A stretch of DNA of 64,000 nucleotides from Shewanella hafniensis (GTDB taxonomy: Bacteria; Pseudomonadota; Gammaproteobacteria; Enterobacterales; Shewanellaceae), in contig NZ_BPFD01000016.1 of assembly GCF_019655335.1 (NCBI RefSeq), forward strand, positions 1-64,000, read 5' to 3'. The position numbers were made by a program, and so were the translations under genes. How positions within the stretch are numbered: the first letter of the stretch is position 1; each line of letters starts with the position of its first letter. Shown in pieces: positions 17,345 through 27,221 of the stretch. Below the pieces are notes generated by a model. The model was not told the DNA's origin. It did not search any database and saw only the letters and a list, made by a program, of their open reading frames with translations.

Positions 17345-18784
17345 CTAAGCTACGATTAACACTTTACAGGTGTTAGTGCCGCCAATCGTTTCCATTGCAT
17401 CGCCTTTGGTCATTAGTACCATATCACCGCTATTCAAATAACCTGCCGCTGTTAATGCTTCTAACGCTTTTTGCGCTAGCTCATCGGCTGGGTGGATCGT
17501 TGAATCGAAGTAGATTGGCAACACGCCGCGGTACAAGGCCATTTTGGCTAAGGTTGTTGCGTGACGTGATAAACCCAGGATTGGCAGTGAAGAACTGATA
17601 CGAGACATCAACTGTGGTGTTGCACCCGATTCAGTCAGAGCGATAATCGCCTTAACGCCTTCTAGGTGGTTTGCTGCATACATAGTCGAGAGTGCAATGG
17701 TTTCTTCAACTGAAGTGAAACGCACATCTAATCTATGCTTAGACACAATCACACTTGGGTGAGATTCAGCGCCAACACACACGTTTGCCATTGCCTTAAC
17801 GGTTTCTTCTGGGAAGTCACCGGCAGCAGTTTCAGCAGATAACATCACAGCATCGGTACCATCAAGCACTGCGTTCGCCACGTCCATTACTTCGGCGCGG
17901 GTTGGCATTGGGCTTGAAATCATCGATTCCATCATCTGAGTGGCCGTGATGACGACTTTATTCAGTTGGCGTGAACGGGCGATTAATTTCTTCTGCACCG
18001 CAACGAGCGCAGCATCACCAATTTCAACACCTAAGTCACCACGGGCAACCATAACCACGTCAGATGCTAAGATCACATCGTCCATAGCCGCATCGGTCGC
18101 AACGGCTTCAGCGCGTTCAACTTTAGCCACGATCAAGGCATTGCAACCGGCTTGACGGGCAAGATCACGGGCGTAATCTAAATCAGCACCACTGCGCGGG
18201 AAAGACACGGCTAAATAATCCACTTGGATCATTGCCGCAGTCAAAATGTCAGCTTTGTCTTTTTCGGTTAGCGCAGCAGCAGAAAGTCCGCCGCCTTGCT
18301 TGTTAATACCTTTGTTGTTAGATAAAGGGCCTGCCACAGTCACTGTGGTATGCACTTTACGGCCTTCAACACGCTCAACGCGTAATTGAACACGGCCATC
18401 ATCTAACATCAGGATATCGCCAACAGTCACATCATCAGGCAATTGCTTGTAATCGATACCCACTTGGGTCTCGTCGCCTTCACCTTTGGCTAACTCGGCA
18501 TCAAGTACATAGGCTTGACCTAATACCAGTTGTACTTTCTTATTGTCCTTGAAAGTAGAAACACGGATTTTAGGGCCTTGTAAGTCACCCAGAATAGCCA
18601 CATGAACGCCCAACTCTTTAGCGATTTCACGCGCTTGAGTCGCTCGTTTTAAGTGATCTTCAGGGGAACCGTGGGAGAAATTAAGACGTACAACGTTTGC
18701 ACCTGCCGCGATGATGCGGCGTAGATTATCATCACGATCGGTAGCGGGACCTAGAGTGGTGACGATTTTGGTTCTGCGGAACAT
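17345..18784 (-). CDS. pykA: Pyruvate kinase PykA (type II)
   Basis: Pyruvate kinase makes pyruvate and ATP from phosphoenolpyruvate at the end of the lower glycolytic / Entner-Doudoroff route. At 479 residues it has the usual TIM-barrel with [16 protein letters not shown], the [11 protein letters not shown] loop and the [10 protein letters not shown] / [12 protein letters not shown] segments. It resembles E. coli PykA (AMP-activated) more than PykF. GGAG lies 7 nt before the ATG. A HexR-like palindrome is 62 bp upstream of the start, and hexR is the next gene upstream on the same strand. Confidence 0.95.
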   Translation of the reverse strand: MFRRTKIVTTLGPATDRDDNLRRIIAAGANVVRLNFSHGSPEDHLKRATQAREIAKELGVHVAILGDLQGPKIRVSTFKDNKKVQLVLGQAYVLDAELAKGEGDETQVGIDYKQLPDDVTVGDILMLDDGRVQLRVERVEGRKVHTTVTVAGPLSNNKGINKQGGGLSAAALTEKDKADILTAAMIQVDYLAVSFPRSGADLDYARDLARQAGCNALIVAKVERAEAVATDAAMDDVILASDVVMVARGDLGVEIGDAALVAVQKKLIARSRQLNKVVITATQMMESMISSPMPTRAEVMDVANAVLDGTDAVMLSAETAAGDFPEETVKAMANVCVGAESHPSVIVSKHRLDVRFTSVEETIALSTMYAANHLEGVKAIIALTESGATPQLMSRISSSLPILGLSRHATTLAKMALYRGVLPIYFDSTIHPADELAQKALEALTAAGYLNSGDMVLMTKGDAMETIGGTNTCKVLIVA

Positions 18785-18845
18785 AAGGATACTCCGTTAA
18801 AGTTAAAAAAATCTTGGGCCTATATTACCATGCAATTCCAGATTA

Positions 18846-18860
18846 TGTAGTAAAGTTACA
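18846..18860 (-). promoter_or_regulatory. HexR-like operator upstream of pykA
   Basis: TGTAGTAAAGTTACA is an almost perfect inverted repeat matching the HexR consensus (TGTAATTnnATTACA-type), located 62-76 bp before the pykA ATG. Confidence 0.8.
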
Positions 18861-18919
18861 ATCAAAATGATCTAAAGTTATGTATGAAATTTGTGAGGTA
18901 TCGCTGATATTTGCACGAT

Positions 18920-18955
18920 AAATGGCTAGGAAAAGGATCAACGCTAGCCATTTTT
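18920..18955. terminator. Hairpin downstream of hexR
   Basis: AAATGGCTAG (18920-18929) pairs with CTAGCCATTT (18944-18953). The T-tract is better on the plus strand than for hexR, so termination strength for hexR is uncertain. Confidence 0.5.
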
Positions 18956-18970
18956 AGAAAAGGAAGTGAG

Positions 18971-19825
18971 TTACAGTATCGGATCTTTATTGATGCGAGA
19001 CTCTTTTAACACTTCTTTTACGCGTTTCAAATTATCGCGGAAACGTGGACCTCGACGTAAGGTAAAACCCGTTGCCAATACATCTATAGTGACTAATTGG
19101 GCTAAACGCGAGGCCATAGGCAAATACATGTCGGTATCTTCTGGCACTTCCATTGTCACTGGCAGTGTACATTCCATCGATAAAGGTGAGTTGCGGGCAG
19201 TAATACCAATTACAGCTGCACCGTTTTCTCTTGCTAAACGGGCTATCTCAATCAATGACTTAGTACGGCCAGTGTGGGATATCAACACGACAACATCGCC
19301 TTCATTGCTGTTTATGCAGCTCATGCGTTGCATTAAAACATCGTCAAAACAGATGACAGGCACATTAAAGCGGAAAAATTTATTTTGTGCGTCATGGGCA
19401 ACAGAAGCGGAGGCTCCTAGGCCAAAAAAGGAAATCGTCTTAGCTTGAGTCAGTATATCAACGGCTTTGTTGATGGCTGAAATATCGAGACTCTGACGAG
19501 CGGTATCAAGCGAAGCCATTGAAGATTCGAAGATTTTTGTCGTGTAAGATTCTGGTGAGTCATCTTCTTCAACATGGCGGCTCACATAAGGAGTACCGTT
19601 AGCGAGACTTTGCGCTAGATGTAACTTAAAATCAGGGAAGCCTTTAGTATCTAAGCGGCGACAGAAACGATTCACAGTAGGTTCACTGACATCTGCCATC
19701 TTAGCCAGTGTGGCGATGCTAGAATGTATAGCTGTCTGTGGTGATGCTAAGATCACCTCTGCAACTTTGCGTTCTGATTTACTAAAATGGGTGAGGCTTT
19801 TTTGAACCTTTTCTAGGGTATTCAT
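18971..19825 (-). CDS. hexR: RpiR-family transcriptional regulator HexR
   Basis: HexR is the master regulator of hexose and central carbon metabolism in many Proteobacteria. It binds DNA in the absence of 2-keto-3-deoxy-6-phosphogluconate (KDPG). The 284 residues comprise an N-terminal RpiR HTH (about 1-77, with IATLAKMADVSEPTVNRFCRRL) and a SIS sugar-phosphate domain (about 120-255, FFGLGASASVAHDAQNKF and VVVLISHTGRTKSLIE). It lies between pykA and the divergent zwf-pgl-edd-eda operon, whose enzyme Edd makes the ligand KDPG. Confidence 0.95.
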   Translation of the reverse strand: MNTLEKVQKSLTHFSKSERKVAEVILASPQTAIHSSIATLAKMADVSEPTVNRFCRRLDTKGFPDFKLHLAQSLANGTPYVSRHVEEDDSPESYTTKIFESSMASLDTARQSLDISAINKAVDILTQAKTISFFGLGASASVAHDAQNKFFRFNVPVICFDDVLMQRMSCINSNEGDVVVLISHTGRTKSLIEIARLARENGAAVIGITARNSPLSMECTLPVTMEVPEDTDMYLPMASRLAQLVTIDVLATGFTLRRGPRFRDNLKRVKEVLKESRINKDPIL

Positions 19826-20137
19826 ACGCGTATGTCCGCTAAATTGAGAATGTAATTTTATTTTTTTAGTTTTGTGGGTGACAGATCAAGGCCGGCGGCC
19901 CACAAAGAGACTCTTTGTAGTAACTTTTCAGTACAATTTTGAAATAAGACTTTACTAGCTTCAGTAATTTAAGCACAAAAAGCATATCAGATTTATGCTG
20001 CAAGTGCCTAGTTAGCAAGAATGTTAATATTTATAAAAATAGATGCATTTAACAAATTCTGTTGTTATATTACAACAAAAGTGTGGATTTCTTCATCGAC
20101 ATGAAGGGACACGACATACAAAGGAGATCGTAACGCA
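19826..20137. other. hexR-zwf divergent intergenic region
   Basis: This 312-bp region carries both divergent promoters. Beyond the HexR-like site near zwf it has two overlapping hairpins close to hexR. TTTGTGGG (19871-19878) pairs with CCCACAAA (19899-19906) around a GGCCGGCGGCC core. CAAAGA (19903-19908) pairs with TCTTTG (19912-19917). The two share bases 19903-19906 and so exclude one another if transcribed in the hexR leader. Confidence 0.6.
20060..20077 (+). promoter_or_regulatory. HexR-like operator upstream of zwf
   Basis: TGTTGTTATATTACA (20060-20074) matches the HexR pattern, and TGTTGT/ACAACA forms a perfect outer inverted repeat to 20077. It lies about 60 bp before the zwf ATG, in position to repress zwf-pgl-edd-eda. 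Confidence 0.72.
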
Positions 20138-21610
20138 ATGGGCAAAACAACATCAGGCGCCAAAGCTTGTGACTTCGTACTCTTTGGTACTAAAGGCGAT
20201 TTGGCACGACGCAAGTTGTTACCTTCTTTATACCAGCTAGATAAAGCTGAACTTCTCGATAAAGATACGAAAGTGATCGGTGTCGCGAAAGATGAGTTTA
20301 CTCAAGAAGAGTTTATCGAATTAGTCACGCTTGCCTTAAACACCTTCGTGAAAGAGCCTTTGTGCGAAGAGACTCTCCAACGTTTCCTGTCCCGCTGCCA
20401 CTATATAGGCACTAACTTTACCGATTCAGCGGGCTACAGTGCCTTCCATGAACTGCTCAAACCAGAAGAGCGTGTCATGGTGAGTTACTTTGCTACGCCA
20501 CCTGCGATATTCGGTGACATTTGCCGTTGTTTGCACGAGCAAGATCTTATTCACCCAGATTCACGCGTGGTACTCGAAAAGCCAATCGGTTCAGATTTAG
20601 ACTCTTCTCGCGTTATCAACGATCAAGTTTCCGCTTACTTCAAAGAACGTCAGGTTTACCGTATCGACCATTACTTAGGTAAAGAAACCGTACAGAACTT
20701 GATTGCCCTGCGTTTTGCCAACTCTTTATTTGCCTCTAAGTGGGACAACCGTACGATTGACCACGTCCAAATTACGGTAGCAGAAGAAGTGGGTATCGAA
20801 GGCCGTTGGGGTTACTTCGACAAAGCGGGTCAGATGCGCGACATGATCCAAAATCATTTGCTGCAAGTGTTAACGCTGGTTGCAATGGATCCACCGGTTA
20901 ACTTAGACGCTGACAGCATACGTGATGAAAAAGTTAAAGTGCTTAAATCACTGCGTCCGATTAATTCAGACAATGTGTATGAAAACACCGTGCGCGGTCA
21001 GTACAGCGCCGGTTTCTTAAAGGGCAGCCCAGTACCGGGTTATTTAGAAGAAGAAGGCGCCAACCTTCAATCACACACAGAAACCTTTGTGGCTATTCGT
21101 GTGGATATCGACAACTGGCGTTGGGCGGGCGTACCTTTCTATTTACGTAGCGGTAAACGTATGCCGTTTAAGAGCTCTGAAATTGTGGTGTATTTCAAAA
21201 ACCCACCACATAACTTGTATCGCTCAAGTTACCGAAATCTGCCACCGAACAAGCTGACGATTCGTCTGCAACCCCATGAAGGGGTTGAAATCCAGATGAT
21301 GAACAAAGTGCCAGGTTTGGAGCAAAAACAACGTTTACAAACCACTAAACTCGATTTGAGCTTCTCCGATACCTTCAAAAATGAACGTATCGCCGATGCC
21401 TACGAGCGTCTATTGCTTGAAGCCATGCTCGGTAATCAAGCGCTGTTCGTGCGCCGCGACGAAGTCGAGCAGGCATGGACTTGGGTAGATGGCATTATTC
21501 AATCGTGGGAACAAAGCAACGAAAAACCAAAACCTTATCCTGCGGGCACTTGGGGTCCAGTTGCGTCAGTTGCTTTGATTACCAAAGATGGCCGTTCGTG
21601 GGACGAGTAG
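20138..21610 (+). CDS. zwf: Glucose-6-phosphate 1-dehydrogenase
   Basis: Zwf oxidises glucose-6-phosphate to 6-phosphogluconolactone with NADP+ and feeds the Entner-Doudoroff and pentose phosphate pathways. The 490-residue protein has the N-terminal nucleotide-binding fold (VLFGTKGDLARRKLLPSL; the usual GASGDLA is GTKGDLA here) and the catalytic RIDHYLGKE (residues 174-182). AGGAG precedes the ATG by 11 nt. It is the first gene of a tight operon with pgl 9 bp after it; a HexR-like site lies upstream. Confidence 0.96.
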   Translation: MGKTTSGAKACDFVLFGTKGDLARRKLLPSLYQLDKAELLDKDTKVIGVAKDEFTQEEFIELVTLALNTFVKEPLCEETLQRFLSRCHYIGTNFTDSAGYSAFHELLKPEERVMVSYFATPPAIFGDICRCLHEQDLIHPDSRVVLEKPIGSDLDSSRVINDQVSAYFKERQVYRIDHYLGKETVQNLIALRFANSLFASKWDNRTIDHVQITVAEEVGIEGRWGYFDKAGQMRDMIQNHLLQVLTLVAMDPPVNLDADSIRDEKVKVLKSLRPINSDNVYENTVRGQYSAGFLKGSPVPGYLEEEGANLQSHTETFVAIRVDIDNWRWAGVPFYLRSGKRMPFKSSEIVVYFKNPPHNLYRSSYRNLPPNKLTIRLQPHEGVEIQMMNKVPGLEQKQRLQTTKLDLSFSDTFKNERIADAYERLLLEAMLGNQALFVRRDEVEQAWTWVDGIIQSWEQSNEKPKPYPAGTWGPVASVALITKDGRSWDE

Positions 21611-21619
21611 GAGACTTTG

Positions 21620-22318
21620 ATGATTAAAGAAACCGTATTCAAATCTTTCGATACGCCAAGTGCCTTAGAACAGCAACTGGCCAGCAAGATTGCGAGCCAG
21701 TTACAGGAAGCCGTCGATGCCCGCGGAAAAGCTAGCCTAGTGGTTTCCGGTGGTTCGACGCCGCTTAAGTTATTTCAACTATTGAGCATGAAGTCCATCG
21801 ATTGGAGTGATGTTTATATCACTCTCGCCGATGAGCGCTGGGTTGAAGCTGACGCCGATGCGTCTAATGAACGTCTAGTGCGTGAACATTTATTACAAAA
21901 CCGTGCGGCAAATGCCAAATTCCGCGGTTTAAAAAACATGTTTTCGACCGCAGAAGCGGGCGCCGATATGGCCGCCGAGTCTTTGTCTAATTTCCCTCGT
22001 CCTTTTGATGTGGTGGTGTTAGGCATGGGTAACGATGGTCATACTTGCTCTTGGTTTCCCTGTAGTGCTGAGCTTGAAAATGCGCTCACAACCCAAGCCC
22101 TGTGCGTGGCGACTAACCCCACCACAGCGCCCCACGGCAGGATCACGCTCTCTAAGAGTGCGATTCTGAACAGCAGACAAATTTATCTGCACTTGGTCGG
22201 GGAACAGAAATTATCCGTATATCGTCAAGCGTTAGAAAGTGATGATGTCCATGTTATGCCTATCAGAGCCGTATTAGCGCAGCGTAAAACGCCCGTTGAT
22301 GTGCTCTGGAGCGCTTAA
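21620..22318 (+). CDS. pgl: 6-phosphogluconolactonase
   Basis: Pgl hydrolyses 6-phosphogluconolactone to 6-phosphogluconate, the step after Zwf. It is 232 residues in the DevB/SOL family, with SGGSTPLKLFQLL, LADERWV and the LGMGNDGHTCSWFP motif, where relatives have GxGxDGHTASLFP. An in-frame TTG at 21617 is discarded because GGAG at 21610-21613 suits the ATG at 21620. edd follows 9 bp later. Confidence 0.94.
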   Translation: MIKETVFKSFDTPSALEQQLASKIASQLQEAVDARGKASLVVSGGSTPLKLFQLLSMKSIDWSDVYITLADERWVEADADASNERLVREHLLQNRAANAKFRGLKNMFSTAEAGADMAAESLSNFPRPFDVVVLGMGNDGHTCSWFPCSAELENALTTQALCVATNPTTAPHGRITLSKSAILNSRQIYLHLVGEQKLSVYRQALESDDVHVMPIRAVLAQRKTPVDVLWSA

Positions 22319-22327
22319 GGAGTCAAG

Positions 22328-24154
22328 ATGCACTCAGTAGTTCAAGCTGTTACCGACAGAATTATTGCCCGTAGCAAAGCGTCACGTGAAGGTTATCTCG
22401 CCGCATTGAATGATGCTCGTAACCATGGTGTACACCGTAGCTCCTTGAGCTGTGGCAACTTAGCCCATGGTTTTGCCGCCTGTAATCCAGACGACAAAAA
22501 TGCATTGCGTCAATTGAATAAGGCGAACATCGGCATAGTGACGGCATTTAACGACATGTTATCTGCGCACCAACCCTATGAAAGCTATCCTGAATTGCTT
22601 AAAAAAGCCTGTCAGGAAGTCGGCAGTGTTGCACAAGTGGCGGGCGGTGTGCCGGCCATGTGTGACGGTGTGACTCAAGGTCAACCCGGTATGGAATTGA
22701 GCTTACTGAGTCGTGAAGTGATTGCTATGGCAACGGCTGTGGGTTTGTCTCACAACATGTTCGATGGCGCTTTACTGCTCGGCATTTGCGATAAAATTGT
22801 TCCAGGTTTACTTATCGGCGCCTTAAGTTTTGGTCACTTACCTATGTTATTCGTGCCGGCAGGTCCGATGAAATCAGGTATCCCGAACAAAGAAAAAGCC
22901 CGTATCCGTCAACAATTTGCCCAAGGTAAAGTAGACCGTGCACAGCTGTTAGAAGCTGAAGCCCAGTCTTACCACAGTGCGGGAACCTGCACTTTCTACG
23001 GCACGGCAAACTCGAATCAGCTGATGCTTGAAGTGATGGGCCTGCAGTTACCAGGCTCGTCATTTGTGAATCCTGATGATCCACTGCGTGAAGCCTTAAA
23101 CAAGATGGCGGCTAAGCAAGTGTGTCGTTTAACTGAAATGGGTACTCAATATACCCCAATCGGTGAAGTGGTCAGCGAAAAGTCTGTGGTGAACGGCATA
23201 GTGGCACTTTTGGCTACTGGCGGTTCTACTAACTTGACCATGCACATCGTCGCCGCGGCTCGCGCTGCCGGTATTATCGTGAACTGGGATGATTTTTCTG
23301 AATTATCCGATGCCGTGCCATTAGTGGCGCGCGTGTATCCAAACGGTCACGCCGATATCAACCATTTCCACGCCGCGGGCGGCATGGCGTACTTGATTAA
23401 AGAATTACTCGATGCGGGTCTATTGCATGAAGATGTGAATACCGTTGCGGGCTTTGGTTTACGCCGTTATACCCAAGAGCCAAAACTGCTCGACGGTGAA
23501 CTGCGCTGGGTGGATGGTCCAACAACCAGTTTAGATACTGAAGTGTTAACTTCTGTCGCATCACCTTTCCAAAACAACGGTGGCTTGAAATTACTGAAAG
23601 GTAACTTAGGCCGCGCTGTGATCAAAGTATCGGCGGTACAAGCACAACATCGTGTCGTTGAAGCGCCCGCGGTAGTGATTGACGATCAAAACAAACTCGA
23701 TGCCTTGTTCCAAGCCGGTGCTCTGGATAGAGATTGCGTGGTTGTAGTTAAAGGACAAGGCCCGAAAGCCAACGGTATGCCAGAACTGCATAAGTTAACC
23801 CCATTATTGGGCACGCTTCAGGACAAAGGCTTTAAAGTTGCGCTGTTGACCGACGGTCGTATGTCTGGCGCGTCGGGTAAAGTCCCTGCGGCGATTCACT
23901 TAACGCCAGAAGCTTTAGATGGCGGTTTAATTGCCAAAGTCCAAGATGGCGACTTGATCCGTGTCGATGCGTTAACAGGCGAACTGAGCCTGCTTGTATC
24001 TGAAGCTGAACTTGCCACCAGAGCCGCGGGAATAGTTGATTTACATCGCTCACGTTATGGCATGGGCCGCGAGTTATTTAGTGCGCTACGTTCCAATCTA
24101 AGTAGTCCAGAAACTGGTGCGCGTTGTACTAATGCCATCGATGAACTTTATTAA
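22328..24154 (+). CDS. edd: Phosphogluconate dehydratase
   Basis: Edd dehydrates 6-phosphogluconate to KDPG, the key Entner-Doudoroff intermediate and the HexR effector. At 608 residues it is a full-length IlvD/Edd-family [4Fe-4S] dehydratase, showing [47 protein letters not shown] and [12 protein letters not shown]. The first cluster Cys is in MCDG and another in GTCTFYG. The ATG follows AAGGAG with good spacing, and eda begins 20 bp downstream. Confidence 0.96.
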   Translation: MHSVVQAVTDRIIARSKASREGYLAALNDARNHGVHRSSLSCGNLAHGFAACNPDDKNALRQLNKANIGIVTAFNDMLSAHQPYESYPELLKKACQEVGSVAQVAGGVPAMCDGVTQGQPGMELSLLSREVIAMATAVGLSHNMFDGALLLGICDKIVPGLLIGALSFGHLPMLFVPAGPMKSGIPNKEKARIRQQFAQGKVDRAQLLEAEAQSYHSAGTCTFYGTANSNQLMLEVMGLQLPGSSFVNPDDPLREALNKMAAKQVCRLTEMGTQYTPIGEVVSEKSVVNGIVALLATGGSTNLTMHIVAAARAAGIIVNWDDFSELSDAVPLVARVYPNGHADINHFHAAGGMAYLIKELLDAGLLHEDVNTVAGFGLRRYTQEPKLLDGELRWVDGPTTSLDTEVLTSVASPFQNNGGLKLLKGNLGRAVIKVSAVQAQHRVVEAPAVVIDDQNKLDALFQAGALDRDCVVVVKGQGPKANGMPELHKLTPLLGTLQDKGFKVALLTDGRMSGASGKVPAAIHLTPEALDGGLIAKVQDGDLIRVDALTGELSLLVSEAELATRAAGIVDLHRSRYGMGRELFSALRSNLSSPETGARCTNAIDELY

Positions 24155-24174
24155 TACAAAGGAAGAATAACGCA

Positions 24175-24816
24175 ATGCTTGAGAATAACTGGTCACTACA
24201 ACCACAAGATATTTTTAAACGCAGCCCTATTGTTCCTGTTATGGTGATTAACAAGATTGAACATGCGGTGCCATTAGCGCGAGCACTGGTTGCCGGCGGC
24301 ATTAGCGTGTTAGAAGTGACTTTGCGTACGCCTTGTGCACTCGAAGCTATCACTAAAATCGCCAAAGAAGTGCCAGAGGCCTTAGTGGGAGCGGGTACTA
24401 TCTTAAACGAAGCTCAGCTAGATCTTGCGATTGCCGCTGGCGCGCAATTTATTATCACCCCAGGCGCGACAGTTGAACTGCTCAAAGCGGGTATGCATGG
24501 TCCTGTACCATTGATCCCTGGTGTTGCGAGTATTTCAGAAGTGATGACGGGGATGGCGCTTGGTTACACCCACTTTAAATTCTTCCCAGCTGAAGCCTCT
24601 GGTGGCGTGGATGCGCTCAAAGCCTTCTCGGGACCGCTAGCGGATATTCGCTTCTGCCCAACAGGTGGCATTACGCCAAGCAGCTATAAAGATTATTTAG
24701 CGCTGAAGAACGTCGATTGTATTGGCGGCAGCTGGATTGCGCCAACGGATGCAATGGAACACGGCGATTGGGATCGTATCACTCAACTTTGTAAAGATGC
24801 CATCGGCGCTTTATAA
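24175..24816 (+). CDS. eda: KDPG / 4-hydroxy-2-oxoglutarate aldolase
   Basis: Eda cleaves KDPG to pyruvate and glyceraldehyde-3-phosphate, completing the Entner-Doudoroff pathway. It is a 213-residue TIM-barrel class I aldolase with the Schiff-base Lys135 in the [11 protein letters not shown] segment, the catalytic Glu in the VLEVTLRTP strand, and [11 protein letters not shown]. It ends the zwf-pgl-edd-eda operon and is followed by a strong terminator. Its products enter the gapA/pykA steps encoded elsewhere in this window. Confidence 0.96.
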   Translation: MLENNWSLQPQDIFKRSPIVPVMVINKIEHAVPLARALVAGGISVLEVTLRTPCALEAITKIAKEVPEALVGAGTILNEAQLDLAIAAGAQFIITPGATVELLKAGMHGPVPLIPGVASISEVMTGMALGYTHFKFFPAEASGGVDALKAFSGPLADIRFCPTGGITPSSYKDYLALKNVDCIGGSWIAPTDAMEHGDWDRITQLCKDAIGAL

Positions 24817-24846
24817 ATCGAGCTTGACTTGAAATAGTGACAAAAT

Positions 24847-24871
24847 AAAAACCACCGCAAGGTGGTTTTTT
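24847..24871 (+). terminator. Terminator of the zwf-pgl-edd-eda operon
   Basis: AAAACCACC pairs with GGTGGTTTT around a GCAA tetraloop and is followed by a run of six T. Confidence 0.9.
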
Positions 24872-25012
24872 GTCTTTCATCTTTCATCTTTCGCCTTTGA
24901 TAAAGAATGCCTGTGACAGCGGGCGCTATAGAAAGTTTAGTTTTTATAGAAATTCGCACATTTACAAACGGTCTGGCTTTATAGCAAGTCGGGCAGCGCA
25001 ATGTCTGCTTGG

Positions 25013-26362
25013 CTACATTTCCTTACTCAGTTCCACATTTGAGCCGGCTTTGGGGCTAAATAACTGTTGATACAGTCGCCCCGCGAACTCATCTGTCATC
25101 CCTGAAATATAGTCCGCCAACACTCTGTGACTGTTTAAGCCTTGTTGCTCACTTTCGCGCCAGCGCTCTTGGGTGTTCAGTGGCAGTAAACGCTCTGGAT
25201 CGGAAGCGAAGGCTTCGAATAATCCCATCACAATCTGCTGGCCCTTATATTCCAGCATTTGGATCTCAGGTTTACGGATCACGTATTTATAAACCAGTTG
25301 CTTGAGCACATTGAGCGCAATGGCAAATTCGGGCTCTAATGTTGCATTAAAGCGCAATAATGGTTCTTCAAACACGTCATCTTCTGAGATAACAATCGCG
25401 GTGACAAAGCCATTAACGAGTGTGCCTATGGCATCTTTACGTAGGTGATGCTCATGGGAAAACAGCTTGTTGCCAATATCTGCCAGCTCTTGTTTTATCC
25501 ACGCATCACTGCTGTTCGTGAGTGTCGGCGCCACATCTTGATGCCACTGGGACGCTGTGACTATGCCCATCACAATCGCATCTTCGAGATCGTGCACCGC
25601 ATAGGCGATGTCATCTGCCAGTTCCATAATCGAGCAATCGAAGGATTTAAACTGGGTTCGCAGATGTGGATAGTGGTGCAGGGCGGGGTGTGAACCTTGC
25701 TGAGTTGATGTAAAACGACGGCTATCCATCTCAGACAAAGGCTCAAGCACCCAAGCGAAGATGTCGTTATCATCGTCGAAAATGCCCTTAACCGGCGGCC
25801 ATTGTGACGGTTTTAACTGTCTGTAGTTGGTGATTTCACTATGCTCGCCCGCGACAAATAGCGTCGAGTGCGGCGCAGGGTATTTTAAAATCCCGAGCAT
25901 GGTACGCCGACATAAGTTCATCCCGAAATCTAATGTATAAGGCTCAAGTTTCGATAAAATGCGAAAAGTTTGGCCATTGCCTTCAAAACCGCCGTGGTCG
26001 CGCATCATATAATTCAATGCGACTTCACCGCCATGGCCGAAGGGAGGATGACCAATATCGTGGGCTAAACACAGGGACTCTAATAAGCTCATAGAGCAAA
26101 GCAGCTGCTTATGTTGTGGATATTTGCGTCTGAGCTGCGCGGCTATGCCAGTGCCAATTTGCGAGACTTCGAGTGAGTGGGTTAATCGGGTGCGATAGAA
26201 GTCATTCATACCAACGCCGAGCACTTGCGTTTTGGCCTGGAGGCGGCGAAAGGCGGCCGAGTGGAGAATACGCGCCCTGTCTCTTTGGTAAGGGCTGCGG
26301 TGATCGTTACGCCGTTGTTTATCTTCACCATGACGGCGTTCTTGCCAAACACTTGAAGTCAT
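25013..26362 (-). CDS. dgt: dGTPase-like HD-domain triphosphohydrolase
   Basis: This 449-residue HD-domain protein of the dGTPase family converts dGTP to deoxyguanosine and tripolyphosphate. Metal residues are visible: His62 ([10 protein letters not shown]), His101-Asp102 ([14 protein letters not shown]) and a later Asp in [16 protein letters not shown]. The sequence looks like the Shewanella/Vibrio branch annotated as anti-phage deoxyguanosine triphosphatase. The first ATG (26368) abuts AGGA; the second ATG at 26362 has AGGA 6 nt upstream and is preferred. yfbR is 25 bp upstream on the same strand, suggesting an operon of deoxynucleotide-degrading enzymes. Confidence 0.92.
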   Translation of the reverse strand: MTSSVWQERRHGEDKQRRNDHRSPYQRDRARILHSAAFRRLQAKTQVLGVGMNDFYRTRLTHSLEVSQIGTGIAAQLRRKYPQHKQLLCSMSLLESLCLAHDIGHPPFGHGGEVALNYMMRDHGGFEGNGQTFRILSKLEPYTLDFGMNLCRRTMLGILKYPAPHSTLFVAGEHSEITNYRQLKPSQWPPVKGIFDDDNDIFAWVLEPLSEMDSRRFTSTQQGSHPALHHYPHLRTQFKSFDCSIMELADDIAYAVHDLEDAIVMGIVTASQWHQDVAPTLTNSSDAWIKQELADIGNKLFSHEHHLRKDAIGTLVNGFVTAIVISEDDVFEEPLLRFNATLEPEFAIALNVLKQLVYKYVIRKPEIQMLEYKGQQIVMGLFEAFASDPERLLPLNTQERWRESEQQGLNSHRVLADYISGMTDEFAGRLYQQLFSPKAGSNVELSKEM

Positions 26363-26387
26363 ATGCATTCCTAGCGAGAGTGGAAAA

Positions 26388-26975
26388 TCAAAGCATCTTG
26401 TTAATTTCGTCTAAATTCAAGGTGAAACTGGGCACAAAGCAGTTCATAAAATACTGTACGGCGGGGTCAGGATTTGTCGCCAACATGTCTTCGAGGCGCT
26501 TACGGGCGGTATTGAACTCACTGTTGCCGGCGCGGTTTTCTTCAAGACATTTAAGGTATGCGCACAGAGTATCAGCCGATTTCACTATGGTCTTGTAAAC
26601 GGGATCGGCGTAATCGCTGATGAACAGACTGCGATAATCTGCTTTAAATTCCTCTGGCACCATATCCAGCATGCGCTGCTCAGCAATCGCCTCAATCTTT
26701 TTATACTCGGCTTCGATTTCTTTGTTGAAGTATTTCACCGGCGTCGGTAAGTCACCCGTGAGGATTTCACTGGCATCGTGAAAAATCGCCAAACTGGTGG
26801 CTTGATGGGGACAGAGCGTCGTGCCGAACTTTTTATTGCTGATGATCACCAGTGCATGGGCCACCATGGCAACTTGCAGCGAGTGTTCTTGAACATTTTC
26901 AGTGCGAACGTTGTACATCAAAGGCCAGCGCTGGATAAGTTTCATTCGAGCTAAATGGGCAAATAAGTGACTCAT
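26388..26975 (-). CDS. yfbR: 5'-deoxynucleotidase YfbR
   Basis: YfbR is an HD-domain phosphohydrolase that dephosphorylates 2'-deoxynucleoside 5'-monophosphates. The 195 residues include the family markers Arg16-Trp17 in [10 protein letters not shown], His31 in [10 protein letters not shown], His66-Asp67 in FHDASE and a later Asp in [12 protein letters not shown]. The pair with the downstream dGTPase is notable, because together they degrade dNTP and dNMP pools. alaA lies upstream, as yfbQ does next to yfbR in E. coli, although here a terminator separates them. Confidence 0.93.
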   Translation of the reverse strand: MSHLFAHLARMKLIQRWPLMYNVRTENVQEHSLQVAMVAHALVIISNKKFGTTLCPHQATSLAIFHDASEILTGDLPTPVKYFNKEIEAEYKKIEAIAEQRMLDMVPEEFKADYRSLFISDYADPVYKTIVKSADTLCAYLKCLEENRAGNSEFNTARKRLEDMLATNPDPAVQYFMNCFVPSFTLNLDEINKML

Positions 26976-27159
26976 AGTTTTCCTGTAAAAGTGACCAAGT
27001 ATATAACTTATGTTTTACCTGCTAATGAGTGAATAAAAGGCGACAAGCTGCAATGGAAGACGTGACACGAGTTGAATAAGCAGTATTGACGCTAATGAAG
27101 TGTTAGATTATCACAGCCTTGGATGACACGTGAGCATGAGCGGGAGGTTTTGTACAAAT

Positions 27160-27193
27160 CACTAAAAATAAAGCGACCACTCGGATCGCTTTA
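27160..27193 (-). terminator. Terminator after alaA
   Basis: TAAAGCGA (27169-27176) pairs with TCGCTTTA (27186-27193). On the minus strand the stem is followed by TTTTTAG. Confidence 0.75.
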
Positions 27194-27221
27194 TGACTCA
27201 AACCGTTAACTGAGGCTAAAC

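Noticed and set aside
19916-19936. TGTAGTAAC...GTACA as an extra HexR site near hexR
   Set aside because: The spacing between the half-sites is too long for the HexR palindrome.
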